NCBI GenBank assembly: GCA_022822005.1
Contig: JAJECO010000048.1
Coordinates: 1 to 64,000 of the forward strand
DNA length: 64,000 nucleotides
Direction: 5' to 3'
Origin: Candidatus Poribacteria bacterium
GTDB taxonomy: Bacteria; Poribacteria; WGA-4E; PCPOR2b
Below the pieces are notes generated by a model. That model saw only the letters and a program-made list of their open reading frames with translations. It was not told the DNA's origin and searched no databases. The translations under genes were made by a program, and so were the position numbers. This document shows, piece after piece, positions 45,276 through 53,903 of the stretch; the stretch's first letter is position 1, and each line of letters opens with the position of its first letter.

Positions 45276-46409
45276 ATGAAAATTACGGACGTAAAACCCC
45301 TGCCGGTATGGGGAGGTGCGAGGAATTTTTTCTTTGTTAAGGTCGAAACCGACGAAGGTATCTACGGAATCGGCGAAGGCGGAATCACTTGGCGAGAACT
45401 CGCAGCCACAGAATGTGTTAACCATCTGAAGTCCGTTTTAATCGGTGAAGATCCACGTCGCATTGAACATCTATGGCAGGTGATGTTCCGTGGCGGTTTT
45501 TTCCCTGCTGGGCGGATTGCTTGTTCTGCAATCAGTGCGATCGACATTGCGCTATGGGATATTCGTGGGAAAGCGTTGGGTGTTCCCGTCTACGATCTGC
45601 TTGGTGGACTTGTCCGTCAGAAGGCTGTTTGCTATCCTCACGCTGGCGGTAATTCCGCCGAACAACTCGCTGAACACGCACGATCACTCGTGGAAGATGG
45701 ATGGAAATTTGTGCGTTGGGGTGTCCCACAACAGGGGGATGTTCTCGATCCATCGTGGGCGGTGCGGGAGACCATCAAGCAGTGCGAAGCAGTTCGAGAC
45801 GCCGTTGGGGAGGAGATTGAACTCCTGATTGATGTTCATACGCGGCTTGATCCGCCCCATGTGATACCGCTCTGTCGCGCTTTGGAGGGTTATCGACCCT
45901 ATTTCATTGAAGATCCGTTGCGGTCTGAAAATATGTCCACGTACCATCAGCTGGCACGCCACGTTGCCGTGCCGTTGGCGGTAGGAGAGCAGTATGCCAC
46001 GAAGTGGGAATTCCGCGAATTGGTTGAACAGGAACTGATGCAGTATGCACGGATAGATCTCTGCATTGTTGGTGGGATTACTGAAGCAAAGAAAATCGCC
46101 GGTTGGTGTGAGGCGCACTACATTGATCTGGCGCCCCACAATCCATTGGGGCCCGTTTCGACCGCGGCGTGTTTGCACCTCGACCTTGCTTCGACGAACT
46201 TCGGCGTACAAGAGCTGCCAAGCAAACCGGGGACAACGCTGCCCGATGTCTTTCCAGTGCAGTTAGAGTGGGAAGATGGCTACCTACTGCCCCCAACAGA
46301 ACCAGGCTTGGGGATTGAGTTTGATGAGGAAGCGGCACTAGCTAATCCGTACCGTGAAGTTGAGGCACCGCAATTACGTAGGCCTGATGGAGCGTTTACG
46401 AATTGGTAG
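45276..46409 (+). CDS. Mandelate racemase/muconate lactonizing enzyme family (dehydratase-like)
   Basis: A 377-residue enolase-superfamily enzyme. Magnesium ligands are Asp in LLIDVHTRLD near residue 190, Glu in FIEDPL near residue 213 and Glu in AVGEQYATKWEF near residue 239; a catalytic His follows in APHNPLGPVSTAA near residue 288. The pattern is closest to acid-sugar dehydratases such as galactonate dehydratase. Expected reaction: proton abstraction next to a carboxylate, then water loss from an aldonic acid. AAAGGAAGG precedes the ATG. It lies 90 bases downstream of the ABC permeases and may use their imported substrate. Confidence 0.88.
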   Translation: MKITDVKPLPVWGGARNFFFVKVETDEGIYGIGEGGITWRELAATECVNHLKSVLIGEDPRRIEHLWQVMFRGGFFPAGRIACSAISAIDIALWDIRGKALGVPVYDLLGGLVRQKAVCYPHAGGNSAEQLAEHARSLVEDGWKFVRWGVPQQGDVLDPSWAVRETIKQCEAVRDAVGEEIELLIDVHTRLDPPHVIPLCRALEGYRPYFIEDPLRSENMSTYHQLARHVAVPLAVGEQYATKWEFRELVEQELMQYARIDLCIVGGITEAKKIAGWCEAHYIDLAPHNPLGPVSTAACLHLDLASTNFGVQELPSKPGTTLPDVFPVQLEWEDGYLLPPTEPGLGIEFDEEAALANPYREVEAPQLRRPDGAFTNW

Positions 46410-46503
46410 GTGTGAAAGCAGGGGTAGGGCAACCGCAAAGGTTGTCCGTACAAAAGTTTGTTTTCTTTGTACGAATGCCTAGCACAAGCGTTGACAACTA
46501 CCT

Positions 46504-47355
46504 TCACTGTGCCTTTACTCGTGCCCAAGTTGTTGTCAGTTTGTCAGTTGGCTCAACAGATAACTTGCCTGTGATGTTTTGGAGAAGCTCGTCTCGGCTT
46601 AACGGTCTGTCGTAAATACGAAGGATAGCGATTGAACCGTTGAAGTTTCGATCTCTATCATGAGAAGTAAATATTGAAAGCCACATAGGCTCTTCGGGAT
46701 CGAAATCTTGATCCATCTCAACCATCCCAACCTTTTCACCATCTTGGTAGGTTTCAACTGATTTTTGATTGGTAAAAACAAACGCAATCCAATGCCACTC
46801 CTTCTTCTTAATGTCAATGCCGAGATCTTCCGGGATTAGCCATTTGCCTTTGTTATTAGCTCTACCCTTAAATCTTGCGATGAGTTCACCGGTATCTGGC
46901 CCGTTGAGAGAAACTTGAAACTGTTGCAATTCTCTGTCACGCGCCCTAAATCCAAGAACTTGGGAGGCAACAACGAGATCGGGCCATTTGGGCCCGTTGC
47001 GTCTGATGAGCACCTCCATCGTCCAATCTTCAAGTTCCATTTTGGGTACTAGATCGGGAGGTCCCCCAAAAGTCTCAGACTTTCGCGTGGCGGTATACCA
47101 TTTTGCGTCCTCATTGATACCGAGTGCGGGTATTCTGATTTTTCCCTCTTCAAATTCAGGCACTTCATCGTTGGCGGGCATTTTTCCGCCAGCTACGCCG
47201 AGATTTCTCCAAACAATCTCCCGCCTATTCTGTTCGCTGGCATCGAGATGGATTATCGCACCGGGGAGAACCTTCTTTTGCGCTGTGGTAGGAAAACAGG
47301 TAAGTCCTAACACGAAAACCACACTGAAAACTGCAATTCTGTTTATATACTTCAT
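46504..47355 (-). CDS. Secreted LamG-domain protein with KLTTTW-type tail
   Basis: A 283-residue protein of the LamG/concanavalin-like jelly-roll fold. AAGGGA nine bases before ATG 47355 fixes the start; a signal peptide (INRIAVFSVVFVLGL, cleavage after TTAQ) follows. WTMEVLIRRNG, HWIAFVFTNQKSVETYQDGEKVG and NGSIAILRIYDRPLS are LamG strands. The tail reads LSVEPTDKLTTTWARVKAQ, the tag shared by its neighbours. LamG domains bind carbohydrates or proteins, usually outside the cell. It is the last of three same-direction LamG genes and the most diverged. Confidence 0.8.
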   Translation of the reverse strand: MKYINRIAVFSVVFVLGLTCFPTTAQKKVLPGAIIHLDASEQNRREIVWRNLGVAGGKMPANDEVPEFEEGKIRIPALGINEDAKWYTATRKSETFGGPPDLVPKMELEDWTMEVLIRRNGPKWPDLVVASQVLGFRARDRELQQFQVSLNGPDTGELIARFKGRANNKGKWLIPEDLGIDIKKKEWHWIAFVFTNQKSVETYQDGEKVGMVEMDQDFDPEEPMWLSIFTSHDRDRNFNGSIAILRIYDRPLSRDELLQNITGKLSVEPTDKLTTTWARVKAQ

Positions 47356-47387
47356 TTGGAAATATCCCTTTGGCTGACGAATGGGGA

Positions 47388-48227
47388 TTAATGGTTCTTT
47401 TTGATCGTAGCCCATGAGGTGGCAAGCTTCCCTGATGGAGAAACTGCAAAGATTGCTATATCAAGTCCTTTTCCAAGCTGCTTTACATCAGCATCACTCA
47501 ATGCAACATTGAAGATCGCAAGTTCGTCGATGAGACTCTTACTGAACGAGTCAAAACGCGCTGGCAATAATGCACCGATGTACATCGGCTGTCCCAGTGG
47601 GGGTGCCAATCCCATCTTCTTCACCCCATCGCCGTGTTCAACAGGCTTCGACTCGCCATCAATATAAAGCGTTGGTGCCCTCTCTCCATCCTTGGCAACA
47701 ACAACATAGTGATGCCACTGATCGTCCTTTATACCGCTGGCACCCTGAAATCCATTTTCATACCAGAAATAAAACATATTATCAAAAACTTTGTGGAGTG
47801 CAATGCCGTATCCCGCGCCGTGCCACTGCCATTCTCCGCCTCTATGTATAATAAAATAAGGTGCAACATCGGTCGCTTGTAGCCGTGGAGGTCGTTTCAC
47901 CCAAACTGAAATAGAGATGACATCCTCAAGGTTTAAGCCCACATCGTCCGGCACTTCCAAGTAGTTTTTTCGGGTGTCACTAAACTCTATTGCCCTACCG
48001 AATTTCCCGTCAACCAGCGCGGGTTTATTTATCAATTTCGCGTTATGACCGTTGCCTGTAATATCTGGGATCCCCTTCATGCCAGCCTCTTCGAAGGTCC
48101 ATATTGCAACAGCTTTCTCCAGAAATTTGCGTCCTGTCAATTGTGCATCACTTACTAGCGTGAACTCCAAATTCAAAATGAGTAAACTCAGAATAATTGA
48201 TATAAATTTTGCTGCAGAGATTCTCAT
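47388..48227 (-). CDS. Secreted LamG-domain protein with KLATSW-type tail
   Basis: A 279-residue protein with a signal peptide (AAKFISIILSLLILNLEF, ending near VSDAQ). The jelly-roll core includes AVAIWTFEEAG, NYLEVPDDVGLNLEDVISISVWVKRP, DDQWHHYVVVAKDGER and ALLPARFDSFSKSLIDELAIFNVALS. The C-terminus is AVSPSGKLATSWATIKKNH. It is a close paralogue of the protein at 48254, sharing whole segments such as SVWVKRPPRLQATD, so the two arose by tandem duplication. It could bind sponge or algal polysaccharide, but that is a guess. Confidence 0.82.
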   Translation of the reverse strand: MRISAAKFISIILSLLILNLEFTLVSDAQLTGRKFLEKAVAIWTFEEAGMKGIPDITGNGHNAKLINKPALVDGKFGRAIEFSDTRKNYLEVPDDVGLNLEDVISISVWVKRPPRLQATDVAPYFIIHRGGEWQWHGAGYGIALHKVFDNMFYFWYENGFQGASGIKDDQWHHYVVVAKDGERAPTLYIDGESKPVEHGDGVKKMGLAPPLGQPMYIGALLPARFDSFSKSLIDELAIFNVALSDADVKQLGKGLDIAIFAVSPSGKLATSWATIKKNH

Positions 48228-48253
48228 GATTCAATAGTTCCTTCTTCGCCAAC

Positions 48254-49108
48254 TCATCGAGTCTGTTTCAGTATTGCCCACGTTGTGGCAAGTTTGCCCG
48301 ATGGAGAAACCGCGAAAATTGAGTTATCAACCCCTTTCCCAAGCCGTTCAACATCAGCTTGACTCAACGCAACGTTGAAGATGGCAAGATCATCTATGGT
48401 GTTATTAGACCACGAATCAAATCGCTCGGGGAATACCGCTCCAATATGTAGTGCACGTCCCGGTGAGGGTTCCAAGGCAATCACTCGCTGACCATCGCGA
48501 TGTTCAACCTCTTTTAATTCCCCATCAATATACATGGACGGATCTCTCTCCCTATCTTTAGCAACTACAACGTAATGATGCCACTGATCATCTTTTATCC
48601 CGTTTACTCCTTGGAATCCACCTTGATACCAGAAATAGAACATGTTGTTAAAAACCTTATGCAGCGCTATTCCAAAAGTGGGGCGCCCGTGCTGCCATTC
48701 TCCACCTTTTTCAAGAATAAAATAGGGAGCGATATCGGTTGCTTGCAAGCGAGGCGGCCTTTTCACCCAGACTGAAATCGAAATGGCTTCATCAAGATCG
48801 AAATCCTCATGGTGTGGCACTTCCAAGTAATTTTTTCTGCCGGAATTAAACTCTACCGCTTTACCGAATTGCCCATCAACCAGTGCAGGCTTATTCACCA
48901 TCACCGCGTCATGACCGTTTCCAGAAACGTCCTCGACAAAAGGATCGTTATCCTTATTTCTTTCCGTCCTATCAAAAGTCCATATTGCAACCGCTGCTTC
49001 TAGAAGCTCAGGCCCTGTCAATCGGGCATGGATCGTACCTGCCAACACCCAGTTCATGATAATTAAACCGAGTACAATCCTGCCCAACCCCGTGATGAAG
49101 GTCTTCAT
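48254..49108 (-). CDS. Secreted LamG-domain protein with KLATTW-type tail
   Basis: A 284-residue paralogue of the protein at 47388, 26 bases apart, in the same direction. Signal peptide ITGLGRIVLGLIIMNWVL ends near TIHA. LamG features are FDRTERN, VEDVSGNGHDAVM, SVWVKRPPRLQATD and NNTIDDLAIFNVALSQADV. The C-terminus is AVSPSGKLATTWAILKQTR. AAGGAGGCG lies just before the ATG. Two such proteins side by side, with a third downstream, indicate repeated gene duplication in this locus. Confidence 0.82.
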   Translation of the reverse strand: MKTFITGLGRIVLGLIIMNWVLAGTIHARLTGPELLEAAVAIWTFDRTERNKDNDPFVEDVSGNGHDAVMVNKPALVDGQFGKAVEFNSGRKNYLEVPHHEDFDLDEAISISVWVKRPPRLQATDIAPYFILEKGGEWQHGRPTFGIALHKVFNNMFYFWYQGGFQGVNGIKDDQWHHYVVVAKDRERDPSMYIDGELKEVEHRDGQRVIALEPSPGRALHIGAVFPERFDSWSNNTIDDLAIFNVALSQADVERLGKGVDNSIFAVSPSGKLATTWAILKQTR

Positions 49109-49241
49109 TTAAATCGCCTCCTTGCCATCATTTTTCTGGTCCCCTGGAAAGTATACAGCCACACATCAATGCGAGTTTGATTGCCTTTACAGTGTATCCA
49201 GAAAAGGATTGGATGTCAACGCAAAAATGAATTCTTTGCGC

Positions 49242-49271
49242 TTGACTTGTTTAGCAGAAAAATGTTAATAT
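49242..49271 (+). promoter_or_regulatory. Promoter of the forward LamG gene
   Basis: TTGACT (49242-49247) and TAATAT (49266-49271) are 18 bases apart in the 373-base gap between the divergent LamG genes. The leader to the ATG at 49482 is about 200 bases; the rest of the gap shows no gene. Confidence 0.5.
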
Positions 49272-49481
49272 GTTTATGTTACCAAAACTGACTTTCCACA
49301 GGCTCTCCGAATCCTACAACGTTACATGAAAATTGGATGCAGTTGTAGATCAGTTTTCTAACTTGACTACAACTTCTGCGCGACTGAAGTAGACTCAGAT
49401 AGGAGCTTGGTCTACCGTCGTGGAATTTCTTGCAACAGCTCATCAGAGTCCAAAACCCATATTATAAGGAAGGATATTACG

Positions 49482-50282
49482 ATGAAAAAAGGGCGATTAA
49501 TCTCCATAGCCTTAGTTCTTGTATTTGCGTTCTCACTAACACAAGTGGTTTTTGCTGCGCCAAAGAACTTCGCACTCAAGTTTGATGCAAAAAAGGATAG
49601 CGGTGAAAAAGGAACACGGGTCATTGTTGACCATAGCGAAGAGCTGAACCTCGCAGAGAAGTTAACGATCGAAGCATGGATTTACGCCACTGCCTTAGAT
49701 TCCGGCGGCGGAAGAATGATGATTACTGGAAAAGCAGATACATGGATGCATGCTCTGCTCAATGATGGGGGTGCTTATCAAGGAGCGGTCAATGCCGCTC
49801 AGTGGAGTTGGCAAGGATCCGGCAAGGTAAGCTTGGAGAGATGGACACATGTTGCGCTGTCCTTCGATGGTCGTGCCTACCTTCTCCACGTTGACGGTAA
49901 GTTGAAAGATGAAATTGAAGATCCAGGGAAGATTAACACATCTTTATCCGATGTTTATATCGGTTGGCTTCCTCAGTGGAATGAAGCGTTTACCGGGCTA
50001 ATCGATGAGGTCCGAATTTCTAACATTCCAAGATACCCCGCGGCCAACTTTCCGAGACCGACGACCGAGTTCGAAGAACGGGATCGCAATACCGTTCTCC
50101 TCATGCACTTTAATGAGGGACAAGGTGGAGAAGCTAAGGATGCCTCCGCTTTTGAGCATCACGGCTTAATTGATACTGCGACATGGGAAGAGGTGGATGA
50201 TGCCCCCTTTAAACCGTTAGCGGTCGAGCCAGGCGTAGGCAAGTTATCAACTACATGGGGCAAACTCAAGCGTAACTATTAA
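49482..50282 (+). CDS. Secreted LamG-domain protein with KLSTTW-type tail
   Basis: A 266-residue protein divergent from the other three LamG genes. AAGGAAGGA eight bases upstream of ATG 49482 fixes the start. Signal peptide LISIALVLVFAFSLTQVVFA is followed by a jelly-roll: FALKFDAKKD, LTIEAWIYATALDSGG, RWTHVALSFDGRAYLLHVDGK and FTGLIDEVRISNIPRYPAANF. The tail is AVEPGVGKLSTTWGKLKRNY. The core belongs to another LamG branch than its neighbours, yet keeps the same tail, which argues that the tail has its own function. Confidence 0.82.
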   Translation: MKKGRLISIALVLVFAFSLTQVVFAAPKNFALKFDAKKDSGEKGTRVIVDHSEELNLAEKLTIEAWIYATALDSGGGRMMITGKADTWMHALLNDGGAYQGAVNAAQWSWQGSGKVSLERWTHVALSFDGRAYLLHVDGKLKDEIEDPGKINTSLSDVYIGWLPQWNEAFTGLIDEVRISNIPRYPAANFPRPTTEFEERDRNTVLLMHFNEGQGGEAKDASAFEHHGLIDTATWEEVDDAPFKPLAVEPGVGKLSTTWGKLKRNY

Positions 50283-50457
50283 ACCCCCTTTGGGTTGAGT
50301 CAACTTTGTCACACAGGATTTCCCGACTATTTGCCTCCTGATTTTCCGATTGAATTAGCATATTTTCTATCGGTGTCAGGGGGCTTTTCTTTTTCGGTTT
50401 AGATCCACCGCCAAAATTACATCTGGATGTGGGTAACCCAAAATTAAGAGGTGTCAT

Positions 50458-51342
50458 ATGATTTTAATGAGTCCGTCCGTGCGATTGGGAAAAACTCCGG
50501 AGGATCGAGCCGCCTTCCTCCAAAAGGTCAAGTTAATGGAAGTGAAAACTGTGACCACGAACACGCCAGCTGATTGGAGTGATGCGGACGTTGAAGAAGC
50601 CAAGCGGTTCCTCGATGACCACGGTATCCGGGTCGGTGAATTTAGCGGGCATCAAGGGGGATTTGGATCGGCGGATCCGGCTGAATACCGAGACGCCATT
50701 GAAGGACATCGGCGCCAATTGCGCCACGCGCACATCATAGGAGCACATTGCATCGCCTGCGCCGTACTCATTGGCAGGATCTGGATTGATGAGATGCCAA
50801 AAACCTTCGCAGAGCGGGGTGGAACCATCCCTGCGATGTGGTCTGAGGAGACTTGGAAACGATGTATTGGTGCGGTCGAGGAACTGATGCCTCATGCAGA
50901 AGAATTTGAAACGGACGTAGCGATACATCCTCATATTATCACGCCGGTCTACTCTGTCGAGCGATACCAGGAACTCTTTGATGCTGTCCCGTCCCCGCAC
51001 CTGAAAGCACTTTTCGATCCTGTGAATATGACAGGACCCCATATGTTTCTCAGAATGACAGACTTTATAAATGAGATTTTCGATGGAATTGGGGATAAAA
51101 TTGTCACGATGCACGCAAAAGATGCTACAATGTGGTCAGCGCAACCGATTAGCATTATTAGCCGTGTGGACGAGGCAGTTCCGGGCACCGGTATGTTAGA
51201 CTATGCAACAATACTTCGACGGTTGGATGCCTTAGATAATGATGTTCCGGTACACGTAGAGCACTTCCCTGAGTTGGAGACAATTGCGGGTCAGCAGTAT
51301 ATCCGTCATGTTGGGCGGGAAATTGATGTAACTATAGGTTAG
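50458..51342 (+). CDS. Sugar phosphate isomerase/epimerase-like TIM-barrel protein
   Basis: A 294-residue AP-endonuclease-2/xylose-isomerase-like barrel. Metal-site residues can be seen in order: His in VAIHPHIITP near residue 145, Asp and Asn in ALFDPVNMTGP near residue 181, His in IVTMHAKDA near residue 215, Glu/His in VPVHVEHFPELET near residue 265. Members isomerise sugars or inositol derivatives. AGAGGTG precedes the ATG. It is followed by the sulfatase-fold gene, both forward. Confidence 0.82.
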   Translation: MILMSPSVRLGKTPEDRAAFLQKVKLMEVKTVTTNTPADWSDADVEEAKRFLDDHGIRVGEFSGHQGGFGSADPAEYRDAIEGHRRQLRHAHIIGAHCIACAVLIGRIWIDEMPKTFAERGGTIPAMWSEETWKRCIGAVEELMPHAEEFETDVAIHPHIITPVYSVERYQELFDAVPSPHLKALFDPVNMTGPHMFLRMTDFINEIFDGIGDKIVTMHAKDATMWSAQPISIISRVDEAVPGTGMLDYATILRRLDALDNDVPVHVEHFPELETIAGQQYIRHVGREIDVTIG

Positions 51343-51448
51343 TAAGCGACTCTCTTCGATTCCTGACGATTTAACCAATCTATTACAGATATCAACCTAT
51401 AAACAACCAGCCCTACACCAGTAGTTGGCAAATGGACAAGGAGAGGTT

Positions 51449-52870
51449 ATGGCTGAAGAAGTGACATCAAGTGCAAGTCAACCGTGGAACGTTGTGGTTG
51501 TAGTATCGGACACGCTTAGGACAGCGTATCTGGGTGCCTATGGAAATAAATGGATTCATACCCCCAATCTCGATCGGTTCGCTCAAGATAGCGTACGATT
51601 TACAAATGCCCACCCGGAATGCCTGCCAACGATTCCAACGCGTCGTACCTTGCATAGTGGCCGCCGAGCGTTTCCGTTTCGGGATTACCATCCTGTGGCT
51701 TGGGATAATGTCTATATCCCGGGCTGGCAGCCACTATCCCCGGACGAAAGCACGATAGCGGAGGCGCTTGTCCGCCAAGGTTATCACACCGGTTTCTTCG
51801 CAGATGTCCCCCATTACTTTGTGCCAGGGATGAACTTTACGCGTGGATTTTTGCAGTGGGAGTTCATCCGTGGTCAGGCGGAAGACCGGTACAATGCTAT
51901 TGCACACGCGGATGAGACGTTGTTATCCCGCTACCGGGGCGGTGCGGATCGGATTCGGGCGCATTTAGTGAACGTGCAACCGGAGCAGCCAGAAGAGACT
52001 TGGCCCGCAGCGCGCACATTCCGGGCTGCGATAAAATTTGTCGAGCAGAATTACAATAACAAGCCATTTTATCTTTATGTCGATAGCTTTACACCGCACG
52101 AGACTTGGGAAGCTCCGATTCACTATTACGACCTTTACGGGAATCGAGAGGACCGTGAACCGATTTATCTCTCTGCACCTTACGGACCAATAGATCGTAA
52201 TCCCGAAGTCGAAGAGCGTTTGCCGAGTATTCGAGCGAATTATGCCGGTCTGGTGACGATGGTGGACACATGGTTTGGAAAGTTGATTAATACCATCGAT
52301 AGGCTGGGATTGAAACAGAACACGCTCGTGATGTTCCTGAGCGATCACGGAACCAACTTCGGTGAAAACCCGGACCGTGTTACAGGAAAACCGGCGGATT
52401 TCATGTATCCAGGCACAATGGATATCCCGATGATGCTACGGCATCCAGACGGGGACCATGCTGGAAGTACACGTGACGAATTTGTTTACAGCTTGGATGT
52501 ACCGGCGACCGTCATTGCCGCCGCTGGGGTTGAACCGATTGGTAGAATAGAAGGGCAGAGCCTGCTCCCATTGGTAGAAGGAAGCAGCGGATTTGAGGCA
52601 CGAGATTATCTGACCTGTCGCTACGGCAACTCTGTGTGGTACAAAGATTCAAAGAATTGGTTCTTCAGCGGTGTTGATGCCCAGAATCCGCGGCTCTTTG
52701 ACTTGGAAGCAGATCCAACGTGTCAGCATGACATAGCGGCAAGTGCGGAAGAGCGGCGCGCGCTGGCGTGGGAACGGATCTTGGCGGATGCGGGTGGTGA
52801 ACTACAGCAGTATGAACGGCAGGAAAAGACCGACGCGCTGGGTAGACCTGAGTTTGCGGAGGGGAGATAG
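51449..52870 (+). CDS. Sulfatase-fold hydrolase with Thr at the nucleophile position
   Basis: A 473-residue member of the sulfatase/alkaline-phosphatase superfamily. AAGGAGAGG directly before ATG 51449 fixes the start. NVVVVVSDTLRTAYLGAYGN is the first metal motif, FLSDHGTNFGE near residue 295 the second, and FTNAHPEC then the nucleophile region follow the standard spacing. Where sulfatases have C/S-x-P-x-R, this sequence has T61-I-P-T-R65, followed by the usual RTLHSGR. Thr cannot become formylglycine, so the enzyme may cleave a phosphate or phosphonate ester instead. A Cys58 three residues earlier does not fit the motif. No signal peptide is visible. Confidence 0.82.
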   Translation: MAEEVTSSASQPWNVVVVVSDTLRTAYLGAYGNKWIHTPNLDRFAQDSVRFTNAHPECLPTIPTRRTLHSGRRAFPFRDYHPVAWDNVYIPGWQPLSPDESTIAEALVRQGYHTGFFADVPHYFVPGMNFTRGFLQWEFIRGQAEDRYNAIAHADETLLSRYRGGADRIRAHLVNVQPEQPEETWPAARTFRAAIKFVEQNYNNKPFYLYVDSFTPHETWEAPIHYYDLYGNREDREPIYLSAPYGPIDRNPEVEERLPSIRANYAGLVTMVDTWFGKLINTIDRLGLKQNTLVMFLSDHGTNFGENPDRVTGKPADFMYPGTMDIPMMLRHPDGDHAGSTRDEFVYSLDVPATVIAAAGVEPIGRIEGQSLLPLVEGSSGFEARDYLTCRYGNSVWYKDSKNWFFSGVDAQNPRLFDLEADPTCQHDIAASAEERRALAWERILADAGGELQQYERQEKTDALGRPEFAEGR

Positions 52871-52909
52871 GTGAGGGCTGCTCATAAATAAGGTAAGATT
52901 CACGTCGCG

Positions 52910-53060
52910 CGAATCGAGGCAAGGATGCCTCTCCTACAGACAATCTCCCGATGTAGGAGGGAAGTCCTATTCCCGATTCGAGACAAGGAAGCCTCTCCCA
53001 CTCTCTTATCAAATGTAAAGCACGAACAGAACCCGAGCTTTTGGCAAAACTCGGGTTCTG
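52910..53060. repeat. Direct repeat of a palindrome, plus an 11-bp hairpin
   Basis: Between the sulfatase-fold and phosphosulfolactate-synthase genes, the 25 bases at 52910-52934 recur at 52975-52999 with four differences. The first copy contains the hairpin GAGGCA-AGGA-TGCCTC followed by CTCCTACA, which can pair with TGTAGGAG at 52952-52959. A separate 11-bp perfect stem (CAGAACCCGAG at 53027-53037 and its complement at 53050-53060) follows; no T-run directly follows it. Confidence 0.5.
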
Positions 53061-53102
53061 TTGCACCCTTTCTTAATATGAGCGAATGGAGATACGAGCG
53101 AG

Positions 53103-53903
53103 ATGAATTCACATTTTTTTGAAGGGATTGATGGAATAGAGCGACAGGGTAAACCGAGGGATTGTGGCCTAACAATGGTTATCGATTGGGGTATTGGGAT
53201 GCATGAACAGGAGGACCTGATCGAGACTGGGGCAGAACACTTCGATTTCGCAAAGATCGCTGTCGGTATCTCCCGCTTGTTGTCAGACGATGTTTTAGCA
53301 GGGAAATTGAAAAGGTATCGTCAACATCAGATTGAGCCATTTGCAGGAGGTATGTTTCTCGAATACGCGGAGGTATCAGGGAAGGCGGATCTCTACTTTC
53401 CTGCGATCGTTGAGGCAGGCTATCGTTGGGTTGAGGTATCGGATAACCTTGGAGCTGTTTCGGTTGAGTGGAAGCGGAAGATGATTCGTCAAGCGGTCGA
53501 TGAACACAGTTTGCAGGTTATGGGCGAAGTCGGTAAGAAGGAGGGGTTGGCGAGCGAGATCCCTTTCCCTGACGATGCACAAGGCTGCCTCGACGCCGGC
53601 GCAGCACTGGTACTCTTAGAAGCCGCTGAGTTGATTAGCGAAGATATTGACACAGCGAAGGCGGTTGAAGAAGTTGTGGAACTCATAGGATTGGAGAAAA
53701 TCATGTTTGAATTACCCGGTCCCTGGATTGCTGGGGTAACTGCACATGGCATCCATCACCTTCGTCGTCAGCTTATAGATCGATATGGTAGAGAAGTGAA
53801 TTTAGGCAACGTCGCGCCAGCCGATCTCGTGTCATTGGAGGCGTATCGCCGAGGGTTAGGGGTCAATGCCGGCGAGGTTAAGCATGATGTCGGAAACGGT
53901 TAG
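53103..53903 (+). CDS. Phosphosulfolactate synthase family protein (ComA-like)
   Basis: A 266-residue TIM-barrel protein of the ComA family, which adds sulfite to phosphoenolpyruvate to make phosphosulfolactate, the first step of methanogen coenzyme M synthesis. Signature segments are KPRDCGLTMVIDWGIGMHEQ, FDFAKIAVGISRLL, PFAGGMFLEYA, YRWVEVSDNLGAVSVEWK, LQVMGEVGKKEG and ALVLLEAAEL. Bacterial homologues make sulfolactate or have unknown roles. No ComB or ComC is seen in the window. GGAG lies eleven bases before the ATG. With the sulfatase-fold gene 233 bases upstream, a role in organosulfur metabolism is possible. Confidence 0.85.
   Translation: MNSHFFEGIDGIERQGKPRDCGLTMVIDWGIGMHEQEDLIETGAEHFDFAKIAVGISRLLSDDVLAGKLKRYRQHQIEPFAGGMFLEYAEVSGKADLYFPAIVEAGYRWVEVSDNLGAVSVEWKRKMIRQAVDEHSLQVMGEVGKKEGLASEIPFPDDAQGCLDAGAALVLLEAAELISEDIDTAKAVEEVVELIGLEKIMFELPGPWIAGVTAHGIHHLRRQLIDRYGREVNLGNVAPADLVSLEAYRRGLGVNAGEVKHDVGNG

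Noticed and set aside
50283-50457. Terminator after the forward LamG gene formed by CCCCC at 50284 and GGGGG near 50378 with a T-rich tail
   Set aside because: The arms are only five bases and almost 90 bases apart, with no supporting inner stem.
51449-52870. Cys58 as the formylglycine precursor of the sulfatase-fold enzyme
   Set aside because: C-L-P-T-I lacks the arginine of C-x-P-x-R, and the spacing to RTLHSGR fits Thr61, not Cys58. It remains an alternative to be tested.
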